The position numbers were made by a program, and so were the translations under genes. A stretch of DNA of 64,000 bases. Origin: Rubrivivax rivuli. GTDB lineage: Bacteria > Pseudomonadota > Gammaproteobacteria > Burkholderiales > Burkholderiaceae_C. The notes under the pieces are model-generated. The model was not told where the DNA came from. It ran no database searches and was given only the letters and a program-made list of their open reading frames with translations. Numbering within the stretch: the stretch's first letter is position 1; each line of letters starts with the position of its first letter. Below, in pieces: positions 31,118-43,036 of this stretch. The stretch covers positions 285,798 through 349,797 of the forward strand of contig NZ_SACR01000006.1 in the NCBI RefSeq assembly GCF_004016505.1, read 5' to 3'.

Positions 31118-32628
31118 TGAAGGCCCTGGACCCGCGGACCTGGACGGTGTGGCGTTGGGGCCTGCGCCAGCGCATCGCGGTGGTGGCCGGCCTCGGGCTC
31201 GTGCTGGCCATCCTGGCTTCCACGCTGGCCAGCCGCGCGCTGGCCACGGCCCAGCTGCGGCAGGCGCAGCAAGACCGCGCGCAGGCCATCGCCGAGAGTC
31301 TGGCGGTGCAGCTGCAGCGCATCCTGGCGCTGGGCCTGCGCATCGACGAGATCCAGGGCTTCGAGGCGCAGGGGTTGGAAGCGCTGAAAGCCCACCAGGG
31401 CCTGGCCTACGTGCTGGTGCTGGGGCCTGCGGGCGCGCCGCTGGCGGCCGTGGCGCCCGGGGGCGAGCCTGCCCGCGTGGTCGCCGAGGTGCAGGCCGCT
31501 CTGGCCCGCCACGGCCCGCGGCCTGCGGCGCTCAGCGACGGCAGCCATGCCGTGGCTGCGCCGGTGCGCGATCTCACGCAGACCACGGTGGCGCAGGTGG
31601 TGGTGGGCTTCCCGCAGGCCTTGCTGGACGATGCCGAGGCTGCGCTGCTGCGCACACACGCCGCCGTGGGCCTGGCCACGCTGGTGGTGGCGCTGGTGCT
31701 GCTCTGGCTGGCGATGTCGCAGCTGGTCACGCGGCCCGTCGCGCGCCTGGTGGCGGCGATGAACGGCATCGACACGGCCAGCGCCGGAGCGCTGGCGGCG
31801 CAGCCGCGTGTGCACCACGACCCCGACCTCGTGGCCATCGACGAAGCCGTGCGGCGGCTGCTGGCGCGCATCGCCGGGCACGAGGCCGAGCTCACGCGGG
31901 CGCGCGACGAGGCGCTGCAGGCCAGCCGCATGAAGAGCGAGTTCCTCGCCGTGATGAGCCACGAGCTGCGCACGCCGCTGAACGCCGTGCTGGGCATGGC
32001 GCAGCTGCTGGAGCGCACGCAGCTCGACGCCACGCAGCGCCGCTATGTCGGCCATGTGCGCGAGGGCGGCGGCCTGCTGCTGGCGGTGGTCAGCGATGTG
32101 CTCGACCTCGCCACCATCGAGGCCGGGCGCCTGCAGCTGCGGCCCCAGGCCGTGGCCCTGCTGCCCTTGCTGCAGTCGGTGCTGCAGCAGCACGAGCCCC
32201 TGGCGCGCGGCAAGGGGCTGGCCTTGCAGCTGGTGCCGCACGCTTCGCTGCCCGCCTGGGTGATGGCCGACCCGCAGCGCCTGCGCCAGATGCTGGGCCA
32301 TCTGATCGGCAACGCGCTGAAGTTCACCGAACAGGGCGAGGTGCTGCTGAGCGCCGCGCCCGCGCCCGGCGGCGTGGAACTGTCGGTGCGCGACACGGGG
32401 CCGGGCATCCCGGCGGCCTTCCAGCCGCATCTCTTCGAAGCCTTCCGCCAGGCCGACACCGGCCTGCAGCGCCAGCACGGCGGCACGGGCCTGGGCCTGG
32501 CCATCGTGCAGCGCCTGGCGCAGGCCATGGGCGGCGAGGTGCGGGCGCAATCGGTGCCCGGCCAGGGCGCCACCTTCACGTTGCTGCTGCCCTTGCCAGC
32601 GGTGCCGGCTCCCCCGCCTGGGGGATGA
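31117..32628 (+). CDS. Membrane sensor histidine kinase
   Basis: The 503-residue kinase has a first membrane helix near residues 18-40, a periplasmic domain of ~130 residues, a second helix (LATLVVALVLLWLA, about residues 186-203) and a HAMP-like linker. The HisKA domain carries the phospho-accepting His282 in VMSHELRTPLNAVLGM. The ATPase domain has the N box (HLIGNALKFTEQGEV), G1 box (DTGPGI) and G2 box (HGGTGLGLAIV). No receiver domain is attached and no response regulator follows, so its partner must be elsewhere. Start is ATG at 31117 (GTG at 31114 possible), within the upstream stop, so it is coupled to the binding protein. Confidence 0.9.
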   Translation: MKALDPRTWTVWRWGLRQRIAVVAGLGLVLAILASTLASRALATAQLRQAQQDRAQAIAESLAVQLQRILALGLRIDEIQGFEAQGLEALKAHQGLAYVLVLGPAGAPLAAVAPGGEPARVVAEVQAALARHGPRPAALSDGSHAVAAPVRDLTQTTVAQVVVGFPQALLDDAEAALLRTHAAVGLATLVVALVLLWLAMSQLVTRPVARLVAAMNGIDTASAGALAAQPRVHHDPDLVAIDEAVRRLLARIAGHEAELTRARDEALQASRMKSEFLAVMSHELRTPLNAVLGMAQLLERTQLDATQRRYVGHVREGGGLLLAVVSDVLDLATIEAGRLQLRPQAVALLPLLQSVLQQHEPLARGKGLALQLVPHASLPAWVMADPQRLRQMLGHLIGNALKFTEQGEVLLSAAPAPGGVELSVRDTGPGIPAAFQPHLFEAFRQADTGLQRQHGGTGLGLAIVQRLAQAMGGEVRAQSVPGQGATFTLLLPLPAVPAPPPGG

Positions 32629-32679
32629 GGCCCGAGCGTCGGGCGTTCCGGTCTGCCGCCGCTCCTAGACTTGGTGGGG

Positions 32680-32698
32680 CCGCCGCAAGGAGCGGCGG
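32680..32698 (+). promoter_or_regulatory. Hairpin in the leader of the PEGA-like lipoprotein gene
   Basis: CCGCCGC (32680-32686) and GCGGCGG (32692-32698) pair around AAGGA. The stem follows a possible -10 (TAGACT, 32666-32671) and ends 34 nt before the start codon, followed by TTGTTC. It could be a 5' leader stem or the terminator of the upstream kinase gene. Confidence 0.35.
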
Positions 32699-32732
32699 TT
32701 GTTCATCCAAATCGAAAAGGGAGCTCTTGTTC

Positions 32733-33236
32733 ATGAAGTCCATCATCGCCGCCGCGGCCGTCGTCACGCTCAGCGGTTGCGCCAGCATCATGGGGACGCC
32801 GACGCAGACGGTGCCCATCAGCAGCACGCCCAGCGAGGCCAAGGTCGTGATCGCCGACGAAGCCGGCGTCGAAGTCTTCGCCGGCAACACGCCCACATCG
32901 GTCACGCTCAACAAGAGCACTGGCCGCTACTGGGGCAAGAAGAACTTCACCGTCACCATTTCCAAGCCCGGCTTCCAGACGCAGGTGATCCCCATCACCG
33001 CCAGCGCCAACGGCTGGTACATCGCGGGCAACTTCGTCTTCGGCGGGCTGATCGGCTGGTTCGCCGTCGACCCCTTCAGCGGCAGCATGTACACGCTCTC
33101 GCCCGAGGCCGTGGCCGCCACCTTGCCCGCCGAGAAGGCCGCGCACAACAACAAGGCCACCGACGGCAGCATCTCCATCGTGCTGTTGCAGGACGTGCCG
33201 GCGAACCTGCGCGACAAGCTCGTGCGCGTGCAGTAA
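32733..33236 (+). CDS. Lipoprotein with a PEGA-like domain
   Basis: The 167-residue product has a short lipoprotein signal (MKSIIAAAAVVTLSGCASIM). A beta-rich stretch follows, SSTPSEAKVVIADEAGVEVF then GNTPTSVTLNKSTGRYWGKK and FTVTISKPGFQTQVIPI. This is the layout of PEGA domains (turning a substituted core into an extended surface strand). A small hydrophobic segment (NWYIAGNFVFGGLIGWF-like) near residue 95 and an apparent LSPEAVAATL motif are common in this lipoprotein group. It should sit in the outer or inner membrane facing the periplasm. Function is unknown. Confidence 0.7.
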   Translation: MKSIIAAAAVVTLSGCASIMGTPTQTVPISSTPSEAKVVIADEAGVEVFAGNTPTSVTLNKSTGRYWGKKNFTVTISKPGFQTQVIPITASANGWYIAGNFVFGGLIGWFAVDPFSGSMYTLSPEAVAATLPAEKAAHNNKATDGSISIVLLQDVPANLRDKLVRVQ

Positions 33237-33310
33237 GCGCGCCCTGCGGCGCCGCTGCGCGGGCCGCAGGCGCCTTGACTCGCCCCACCGCCCTGGCGGA
33301 CAGTGCGCCG

Positions 33311-34180
33311 ATGAACCCACCGTCCGACACACCGCCGGGCCTCCTGCGCCAGGTCTTCGCCTCACCCCCGGCGCGGGTGCTGCTGCTCGGTTTCGTGCTG
33401 CTGATGATGATGGGCCTGAACGCCGACGTCATGACCAGCTACGCCGGGCAGCCCGTCAAGTCGGTGCAGCACATCCTCGCGCTGGCCGTGGCCGGCTTCG
33501 CGGTCTACATCGGCCATGCCCGCCTGGTCGAGCAGCGCGAGGCCGATGAACTGCGCCTGCAGGGCATGGGGCGCGAGTTCGGCATCGGCCTGCTCATCGG
33601 CGCGGGCCTCTACACCGCCTGCGAGCTGGCGCTGATGGGCCTGGGCCTGTACCGCATCACCGGCCTGAACCCGCTGTCCTTCCTCGTGCCGGCCATCGCC
33701 ATGGCCGTGAGCTCCAGCGTCTTCGAGGAACTGCTCTTTCGCGGCGTGCTGTACCGCTCGGTGGAAACCTGGCTGGGCAGCTGGGCGGCGCTGGCGGTGT
33801 CGTCGCTGGTGTTCGGCCTGTCGCACCTGCTCAACCCGCAGGCCACGCTGGTGGGGGCGCTCTTCATCGCGGTGGAGGCCGGCATCCTGCTGGGCGCGGC
33901 CTTCATGCTGACACGCCGGCTGTGGGTGAGCATCGGCTTCCACATGGCCTGGAACTACACGCAATCGGCGGTCTTCTCGAGCATCGTCTCCGGGAACGAC
34001 GCCGCGCCCGGCCTCATCCGGTCCACCGTCAACGGTCCCGATCTGCTCACCGGGGGCCAGTTCGGGGTGGAGTCTTCGGTGCTGGCGCTGGCCTTGTGCA
34101 CCACCACCGGCGTGGTGATGCTGGTCCTGGCGGTCCGGCGCGGCCAGGTCGTGCCGCCGGCCTGGAGGCGGCCGCGCTGA
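33311..34180 (+). CDS. CPBP family intramembrane metalloprotease (CAAX protease-like)
   Basis: The 289-residue protein has about eight membrane helices. The family active-site motifs are present: the EE-x3-R motif in SSVFEELLFRGVLYR, a FGLSHLLNP helix with the second metal ligand, and SIGFHMAWNYTQSAVFS with the third His. CPBP/Abi proteins are intramembrane proteases related to Rce1; roles include membrane protein processing and self-immunity. The ATG at 33311 precedes a hydrophilic leader before the first helix. Nothing nearby identifies a target. Confidence 0.87.
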   Translation: MNPPSDTPPGLLRQVFASPPARVLLLGFVLLMMMGLNADVMTSYAGQPVKSVQHILALAVAGFAVYIGHARLVEQREADELRLQGMGREFGIGLLIGAGLYTACELALMGLGLYRITGLNPLSFLVPAIAMAVSSSVFEELLFRGVLYRSVETWLGSWAALAVSSLVFGLSHLLNPQATLVGALFIAVEAGILLGAAFMLTRRLWVSIGFHMAWNYTQSAVFSSIVSGNDAAPGLIRSTVNGPDLLTGGQFGVESSVLALALCTTTGVVMLVLAVRRGQVVPPAWRRPR

Positions 34181-34271
34181 GCTCAGGTCGGCGCCGCGCC
34201 GGCCGATAAGGGATGAACGATGATGGAGGCTGCGCCCGCATGGCGCGCAGCGCTGGGGCCCAAAACCGATC

Positions 34272-35225
34272 ATGCACCGACGCCTCTTGCTGAAGACCTT
34301 GCCGGGTCTGTCTTTCGGGCTGGGCGCGTGCACCGCGCCCCCCGCGCCCTTGCGGGTGGGGGCCATCGCCTTCGCGGGCTACGCCTTTCTCTTCCTGGCC
34401 GAGCGCCTGGGCCGGTTGGACGCCTCGCGGCTGCGCCTCAACGAGCTTCGCTCCAACACCGACGCGCTGCGTGCCTTGTCCACCCACCGCATCGAGGCGG
34501 CGGCGCTCACGCTGGACGAAGTGATCACGGCCGTGCACGAAGGCGTGCCCATGAAGGTGATCGCCGTGCTCGACAGCTCGCAGGGCGCCGATGCCGTCAT
34601 GGCCCGCCCGAGCATCGCCGAGCCCGCCCAGGCCCGCGGCTGCCGCATCGGCGTGGAGGCGACCGCCACGGGCGGCCTCGTGCTCGGCGCCTTCCTGGAG
34701 AAGGCCGGCCTGAAGCCCGGCGACGTGCAGCCCGTGCCGATGCGGCTGGCGCAGGCCGCCGAGGCCTACAGCGCGGGCCGTGTCGATCTGGCCATCACCG
34801 CCGAGCCCTGGGTCACGGCGCTGGAGAGCCTGGGCGCGCGCCGCCTGTTCGACAGCCGCGAGATGCCCGGCCGCATCGTCGATGTGCTGGCCGTGCGCAG
34901 CGAGTCGGGGGCCTCGCATGCCGGCGCGCTGCGTGCCCTGCTGGCTGCTCACTTCGGCGCGCTGGCGGCCTACCGCGCCAACCCGCAGGCCTTGGCGGCG
35001 GAACTCGCGCCGTGGCTGAAGCTCCCGGTGGAGCAGGTGCCGTCGGCCTTTCGCGGCCTGCACCTGCCCACGCCTGAAGAGAGCCGGCAGCTGCTGGCCC
35101 CTGGCGGTGCAGTGGCCGTCGGCCTGCCCGGCCTCGTGAACCTGATGCGCGAACTTCGCCTGCTGGGCGGTCCGGTGGATGTCAGCACCTTGATCGACAC
35201 GCGCTGGTTGGCAGCGCCCCCTTGA
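34272..35225 (+). CDS. NMT1/SsuA-like periplasmic binding lipoprotein
   Basis: This 317-residue protein has a short leader with a lipobox (FGLGACTA). Its two-lobed fold matches NMT1/SsuA-type proteins: LRVGAIAFAGYAFLFLAERL, HRIEAAALTLDEVITAVHEG, MKVIAVLDSSQGADAVMA, CRIGVEATATGGLVLGAFL and GRVDLAITAEPWVTALES. No ABC permease or ATPase accompanies it. A hybrid sensor kinase begins 10 nt downstream. This is a known arrangement in which the binding protein serves signalling. The ligand is unknown. Confidence 0.8.
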   Translation: MHRRLLLKTLPGLSFGLGACTAPPAPLRVGAIAFAGYAFLFLAERLGRLDASRLRLNELRSNTDALRALSTHRIEAAALTLDEVITAVHEGVPMKVIAVLDSSQGADAVMARPSIAEPAQARGCRIGVEATATGGLVLGAFLEKAGLKPGDVQPVPMRLAQAAEAYSAGRVDLAITAEPWVTALESLGARRLFDSREMPGRIVDVLAVRSESGASHAGALRALLAAHFGALAAYRANPQALAAELAPWLKLPVEQVPSAFRGLHLPTPEESRQLLAPGGAVAVGLPGLVNLMRELRLLGGPVDVSTLIDTRWLAAPP

Positions 35226-35235
35226 GGCCGCAGCG

Positions 35236-38354
<3,119 letters not shown>

Positions 38355-38358
<4 letters not shown>

Positions 38359-39452
38359 CCGCACCCTCCGCCGCGCCCCAGCCCCTGCTGCTCATCGTGG
38401 ACGACATGGCCGACAACCTCTCGCTGATGGTCAGCCTGCTGCGCCCGCACTACCGCGTCAAGGTGGCCAACAGCGGCCTGCGCGCGCTGGAGCTGGCCGC
38501 GGCGGCGCCGCAGCCCGACCTGATCCTGCTCGACATCATGATGCCGGGCATGGACGGCTACGAGGTCTGCCGGCGCCTGAAGGCCGCGCCAGGAACGGCC
38601 GCCATCCCGGTGATCTTCCTCACCGCCAAGGCCGAGGTCGACGACGAGGCGCAGGGCCTGGCGATGGGCGTGGTGGACTACATCACCAAGCCCATCAGTC
38701 CACCCATCGTGGAGGCGCGCATCGCCACGCACCTGCGGCTGAAGGTCGCCAACGACCTGCTGCGCGACCGCGGCGCCTGGCTGGAGACCGAGGTGGCGCG
38801 CCGCACGCGCGAGAACGAATCGCTGCAGGACGTGGTGGTGCTGGCCATGGCCTCGCTGGGCGAGACGCGTGACAACGAAACCGGCAACCACCTGCGCCGC
38901 ACGCAGCACTACGTGAAGTGCCTGGCCACGCAGCTGCAGCACCACCCGCGCTTCGCGGGCGAGCTCACGCCCGAGGCCATCCGGCTGCTGTACAAGTCGG
39001 CGCCCATGCACGACATCGGCAAGGTGGGCATCCCCGACGCCATCCTGCTCAAGCCGGGCAAGCTCACCGCCGAGGAGTTCGAGGTCATGAAGACCCACAC
39101 GACGCTCGGCTACGAAGCCATCCACCGCGCCGAGCTGAGCCTGGGGCATGACTTCGACTTCCTGCGCTTCGCGAAGGAGATCGCCTTGTCGCACCAGGAG
39201 AAGTGGGACGGCAGCGGCTACCCCCAGGGCCTGGCGGGCGAGCAGATCCCGGTGTCGGCGCGGCTGATGGCGCTGGCCGACGTCTACGACGCGCTGATCA
39301 GCCGCCGCGTCTACAAACCCGCCTTCAGCTTCGAGCAGGCGCGCGAGATCATCCTGGCCGGTCGCGACCGCCACTTCGACCCCGACATCGTCGACGCCTT
39401 CGTGGCGGTGGAGGCGCAGTTCCACGAGATTGCCGCGCGCTTCGCGGATTGA
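38355..39452 (+). CDS. Response regulator with HD-GYP domain (c-di-GMP phosphodiesterase)
   Basis: The 365-residue protein has a receiver domain with phospho-acceptor Asp60 in LLDIMMPGMDGYEVC and a short linker helix. The HD-GYP domain has the metal pair His219-Asp220 in MHDIGKVGIPD and the Gly-Tyr-Pro at residues 288-290 in WDGSGYP. HD-GYP enzymes hydrolyse cyclic di-GMP to GMP. The HHE part of the usual HHExxDGxGYP signature reads SHQEKWDGSGYP, a conservative variation. The 4 nt overlap with the kinase gene makes it the likely output, lowering c-di-GMP in response to the periplasmic signal. Confidence 0.93.
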
Positions 39453-39703
39453 TCGGCGGCCGTGCCAAAGACCCCGGACGACCCGGAAACCCCCTCAAGA
39501 ACCGAGGTCGGGGGTCGACAACCCGAAGGTGCGGGCAGTTCAAGGTTGTAGCGGTGTTCCCGGTGCGGAACCCGGCGGGCTGGTCGTCATGCTTTCCCAC
39601 TGACGGACGCTGTACGCCGCCTGCCGGCCGTGGAGGCCGGCGCGTGAATCGGGGCTTCGGGGCCCTGGCCTGCAGTTGTCTTTCGACGCTTGAAGGTGAC
39701 GCG
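39453..39703. other. Gap of ~250 bp before the chemoreceptor gene
   Basis: The stretch lacks a convincing open frame, tRNA or terminator. It contains GC-rich short inverted repeats (GGCCG...CGGCC around 39622-39640) and presumably the chemoreceptor promoter. No sigma-28 type promoter or c-di-GMP aptamer consensus was recognised by eye. Confidence 0.3.
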
Positions 39704-41275
39704 ATGAAGACAACGAGCTTTCTGGACCGCACGTCCCTGCGGCGCTTGCTGCGGGGTGCCATGCTGTCTGCCGCGATGGGGGTCTTGTGCCTCTGCGCGG
39801 TCAGCCTCTATGAAAGCCACCGCAGCAAGGTGCTGGCCGAAGCGCTGGTGCGCGACGTGCACATGGCGCGCGCCGCAGGCATGGTGGACATGATGCACGA
39901 CGCCTTGCGCTCGGACGCGCTGGCGGCGCTGCTGGCCGGCCCGCAGGCCGAAGGCGCCGAGGCGGCGGCCATCCGCAAGGACGTGGTCGAGAACGGCAAG
40001 ACCTTGGCCGAGCAGCTCGACATCCTGCGCAAGGAGCGTGGTGACCAGCTCGGCCAGGTGGAGCGGGCCGCCATCGAGAAGGCCGGGGCCTACCGCGCTG
40101 CCGCGGCGGCGCTGGTGGAGGCCGCGCTGACCGACACCGCGCGGGCGCAGGCCCTGCGGCCGGCCTTCGAGCGGGCCTTCGACGAGCTGGAAACCGAGCT
40201 GGAGGCCCTGTCGGGCACCATCGAAAAAGAGGCCGAGCAGCGGGCCGCCAGCGTGAACACGTTCTTCGTGCAGACCCTCAGCGCCACGGCCGGGGCCATC
40301 GTGCTGGCCTTGCTGGGCCTGGCCGCGCTGTGGACCGTGGCGCAGCACCTGATGCGCGCACTCACGCGCAGCCTGCGCGTGGCGCAGGCCGTGGCCCAGG
40401 GCGACCTGAGTGGCCGCGTCACGGTGCACGGCAGCAACGAGGCGGCGCAGCTGCTGGGCGCGCTGGCGCGCATGAGCGAGAGGCTGCGCGAGATCGTGCA
40501 ATCGGTGCGCCACAACAGCGACGGCGTGGCCACGGCCAGTGCAGAGATCGCCAGCGGCAACCTCGACCTGAGCCAGCGCACCGAACGGCAGGCCAGTGCG
40601 CTGCAGGAGACCGCCGCCTCGATGGAGCAACTGGGCAGCACGGTCAGGGCCAGTGCCGACAACGCGCGCCAGGCCAACCAGCTGGCGCTGAGTGCCAGCA
40701 GCGTGGCCGTGCAGGGCGGCGACGTGGTGGGCCAGGTGGTGGCCACGATGAAGGGCATCAACGAGAGCAGCCGCAAGATCGCCGACATCACCGGTGTCAT
40801 CGACGGCATCGCCTTCCAGACCAACATCCTGGCGCTGAATGCGGCGGTGGAAGCCGCGCGGGCCGGCGAGCAGGGCCGGGGTTTTGCCGTGGTGGCCAGC
40901 GAGGTGCGCAGCCTGGCGCAGCGCAGTGCCGCGGCGGCCAGGGAGATCAAGGGACTGATCAGCGCCAGTGTGGAACGCGTGGAGCAGGGCAGCCTGCTGG
41001 CCGACCGCGCCGGCAGCACCATGAGCGAGGTGGTGCAGTCCATCCAGCGCGTGACCGACATCATGGGCGAGATCAGCGCGGCCAGCAGCCAGCAGAGCGC
41101 GGGCGTGGGCCAGGTCAGCGGTGCGGTGAGCCAGATCGACCAGGCCACGCAGCAGAACGCCGCGCTGGTGGAAGAAAGCGCCGCCGCGGCAGAAAGCCTG
41201 CGGCAGCAGGCCGAGCGGCTGGTGGCCTCGGTGGCGGTGTTCAAGCTGGGCGGCGAGAGCCACAGCCCGGCCTAG
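39704..41275 (+). CDS. Methyl-accepting chemotaxis protein
   Basis: The 523-residue chemoreceptor has a first membrane helix (residues ~20-37), a helical periplasmic sensor of about 150 residues, a second helix (TAGAIVLALLGLAALWTV, about residues 187-207), a HAMP domain (GDLSGRVTVHGSNEAAQLL) and the signalling domain. The highly conserved hairpin tip reads IAFQTNILALNAAVEAARAG followed by EQGRGFAVVASEVRSLAQRS. Methylation helices flank it. No CheR-docking pentapeptide is seen at the C-terminus (ESHSPA). It sits downstream of the HD-GYP gene and may link the same sensory input to motility, although no shared operon is evident. It converges with the ABC permease gene 4 nt away. Confidence 0.93.
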   Translation: MKTTSFLDRTSLRRLLRGAMLSAAMGVLCLCAVSLYESHRSKVLAEALVRDVHMARAAGMVDMMHDALRSDALAALLAGPQAEGAEAAAIRKDVVENGKTLAEQLDILRKERGDQLGQVERAAIEKAGAYRAAAAALVEAALTDTARAQALRPAFERAFDELETELEALSGTIEKEAEQRAASVNTFFVQTLSATAGAIVLALLGLAALWTVAQHLMRALTRSLRVAQAVAQGDLSGRVTVHGSNEAAQLLGALARMSERLREIVQSVRHNSDGVATASAEIASGNLDLSQRTERQASALQETAASMEQLGSTVRASADNARQANQLALSASSVAVQGGDVVGQVVATMKGINESSRKIADITGVIDGIAFQTNILALNAAVEAARAGEQGRGFAVVASEVRSLAQRSAAAAREIKGLISASVERVEQGSLLADRAGSTMSEVVQSIQRVTDIMGEISAASSQQSAGVGQVSGAVSQIDQATQQNAALVEESAAAAESLRQQAERLVASVAVFKLGGESHSPA

Positions 41276-41279
41276 CCGC

Positions 41280-42131
41280 TCAGCCCTTCGTCGCCCCCAT
41301 CGTCAGCCCCGCGACGAACTGCTTCTGCAGCACGAAGAACAGCAGCACCGGCGGCAGTGCCGCGACGATGGAACCGGCCGAGACCAGGTGCCACTGCGAG
41401 ACCCAGGCGCCGTTCAGCGCCTTCAGGCCGCCGGTCACCGGCATGGCGTGTTCACCCTGGATGAGCACCGTGGCCCAGAAGTAGTCGTTCCAAACGAAGG
41501 TGAAGACCAGCACCGCCAGCGCAGCCAGCGCCGGGCGCACGAGCGGCAGCACCACGCGGCGGAAGATCTGCCACTCGGTGGCGCCTTCGAGGCGGGCGGC
41601 TTCCACCAGCTCCATCGGCAGCTCGCGGATGAAGTTGCGCATGAAGAAGGTGCAGAAGCCGGTCTGGAAGGCGATGTGGAAGAGCACCAGGCCCGTGATG
41701 CTGTCGTACAGGCCCAGCTGCAGGCTGAGGTCGCGCACCGGCACCATCAGGATCTGGAAGGGCACGAAGTTGCCGCCCACGAAGATGAAGAACACCAGCA
41801 GGTTGGCCTTGAAGCGGTAGACGCCGAGCGCAAAGCCGGCCAGGCAGGCCAGCCCCACCGCGCCGATGACGGTGGGCACCGTCACCAGAAAGCTGTTGCC
41901 GATGTAGCGCAGCACCGGGGTCTGCGTGAAGACCTCGGTGTAGTTCGCGACCGTCTGCCATTGCGTGGGCCAGCCCCAGTAGTTGCCGGCCACGATGTCG
42001 GCCGGCCCGCGCACGGAGGTCAGCGCCACCGCAATCAACGGCAGCAACCACACCACCAGGGCCACGGGCAGTGCCACGCGGTAGAGGGTGCGCACGGGCA
42101 GGCCCGTGCGTTCGATGGGCGTGGGGAACAT
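41280..42131 (-). CDS. Carbohydrate ABC transporter permease (MalG type)
   Basis: The 283-residue protein has six membrane helices and the CUT1 family EAA loop (EAARLEGATEWQIFRRVVLP, about residues 183-202). The sequence FIFVGGNFVPFQILMVPVRD upstream of it is typical of MalG-like permeases. It forms the inner-membrane channel with the MalF-type partner, whose gene overlaps it by 1 nt. No ATPase gene is in the cassette, so a shared ATPase encoded elsewhere must energise uptake. It is the last gene of the minus-strand operon that begins with GH28, implying a pectin-derived oligosaccharide as substrate. Confidence 0.92.
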   Translation of the reverse strand: MFPTPIERTGLPVRTLYRVALPVALVVWLLPLIAVALTSVRGPADIVAGNYWGWPTQWQTVANYTEVFTQTPVLRYIGNSFLVTVPTVIGAVGLACLAGFALGVYRFKANLLVFFIFVGGNFVPFQILMVPVRDLSLQLGLYDSITGLVLFHIAFQTGFCTFFMRNFIRELPMELVEAARLEGATEWQIFRRVVLPLVRPALAALAVLVFTFVWNDYFWATVLIQGEHAMPVTGGLKALNGAWVSQWHLVSAGSIVAALPPVLLFFVLQKQFVAGLTMGATKG

Positions 42132-43036
42132 CAGGCCAGGTCCTTCTCCTGGCGCCAGATGCGCCAGAGCACGAAGAGGATGTAGACCAGCATCAGCGCA
42201 AACAGCACCGTGGCGATGGCCGTGCCGTAGCCCATGCGGTAGCCGTACTCCGACAGCGCCTGCTCGTACATGTAGTACGCCAGCACGCGCGAGGAGCCGT
42301 AGGGCCCGCCGGCGGTCATGATGGACACCATGTCGAAGCTGCGCAGCGAGCCCACCACCGTCACCACCACGGCGATGAAGGTGGCCGGGCGCAATTGCGG
42401 CAGCACCACGCGCCACAGCATGGGCCAGCCTTGCGCGCCTTCCAGCCGCGCGGCCTCGATGAGGTCGGGGCGGATGCTGTTCAGGCCCGTGAGGTACAGG
42501 ATCATGCAGTAGGCCACCTGCGGGTACAGGCCCGCGGCGACGATGGCGAAGGTGACCCAATCTTCATCGGCCAGCACCGCCAGATCAGGCTGGCCGATGA
42601 GCCCGAAGACATGGTTCACAAGGCCCAGTTGCGGGTTGTAGAACCAGGTGAACACCAGGCCGATGACCACCTGCGAGATCACGAAGGGGAAGAAGAACAG
42701 CGACTTGATGGCGCGGATGCCGAACACCGTCTGGTTCAGGAAGAGCGCCAGCGCCAGGCCCAGCGGCACGGCCAGCATGAAGCCCACCAGCCACAGCAGG
42801 TTGTTCCACAGCGCGGTGCGGAAATCGGCGTCGTGGATCAACTCGGCGTAATTGCCCAGGCCTATCCAGCGCGGCGTGCCCAGGCCGTCCCAGTCGTAGA
42901 AGCTCAGGCGTATCGATTGGCCGATGGGCCACACCACGTACAGCACGAACAGCACGAAAGCCGGCGCAAGAAACAGCCAGGGTGCGAGCTGGCGCTGGTG
43001 GCGCACCCACCAGCTGTCGGCCTCGGCGGCCTTCAC
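42131..43036 (-). CDS. Carbohydrate ABC transporter permease (MalF type)
   Basis: This 301-residue protein starts with a cytosolic tail and a first helix (LAPWLFLAPAFVLFVLYV), with six helices in total. The EAA loop is EAARLEGAQGWPMLWRVVLP, and the conserved block FFFPFVISQVVIGLVFTWFY precedes it. It pairs with the MalG-type permease (1 nt overlap) and follows the binding protein gene with a 4 nt overlap. These overlaps indicate strict co-translation. Substrate is inferred from context to be an unsaturated galacturonate/rhamnose-containing oligosaccharide. Confidence 0.92.
   Translation of the reverse strand: MKAAEADSWWVRHQRQLAPWLFLAPAFVLFVLYVVWPIGQSIRLSFYDWDGLGTPRWIGLGNYAELIHDADFRTALWNNLLWLVGFMLAVPLGLALALFLNQTVFGIRAIKSLFFFPFVISQVVIGLVFTWFYNPQLGLVNHVFGLIGQPDLAVLADEDWVTFAIVAAGLYPQVAYCMILYLTGLNSIRPDLIEAARLEGAQGWPMLWRVVLPQLRPATFIAVVVTVVGSLRSFDMVSIMTAGGPYGSSRVLAYYMYEQALSEYGYRMGYGTAIATVLFALMLVYILFVLWRIWRQEKDLA

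Noticed and set aside
39453..39703. c-di-GMP riboswitch upstream of the chemoreceptor
   Set aside because: The conserved aptamer core words were not found in the expected order.
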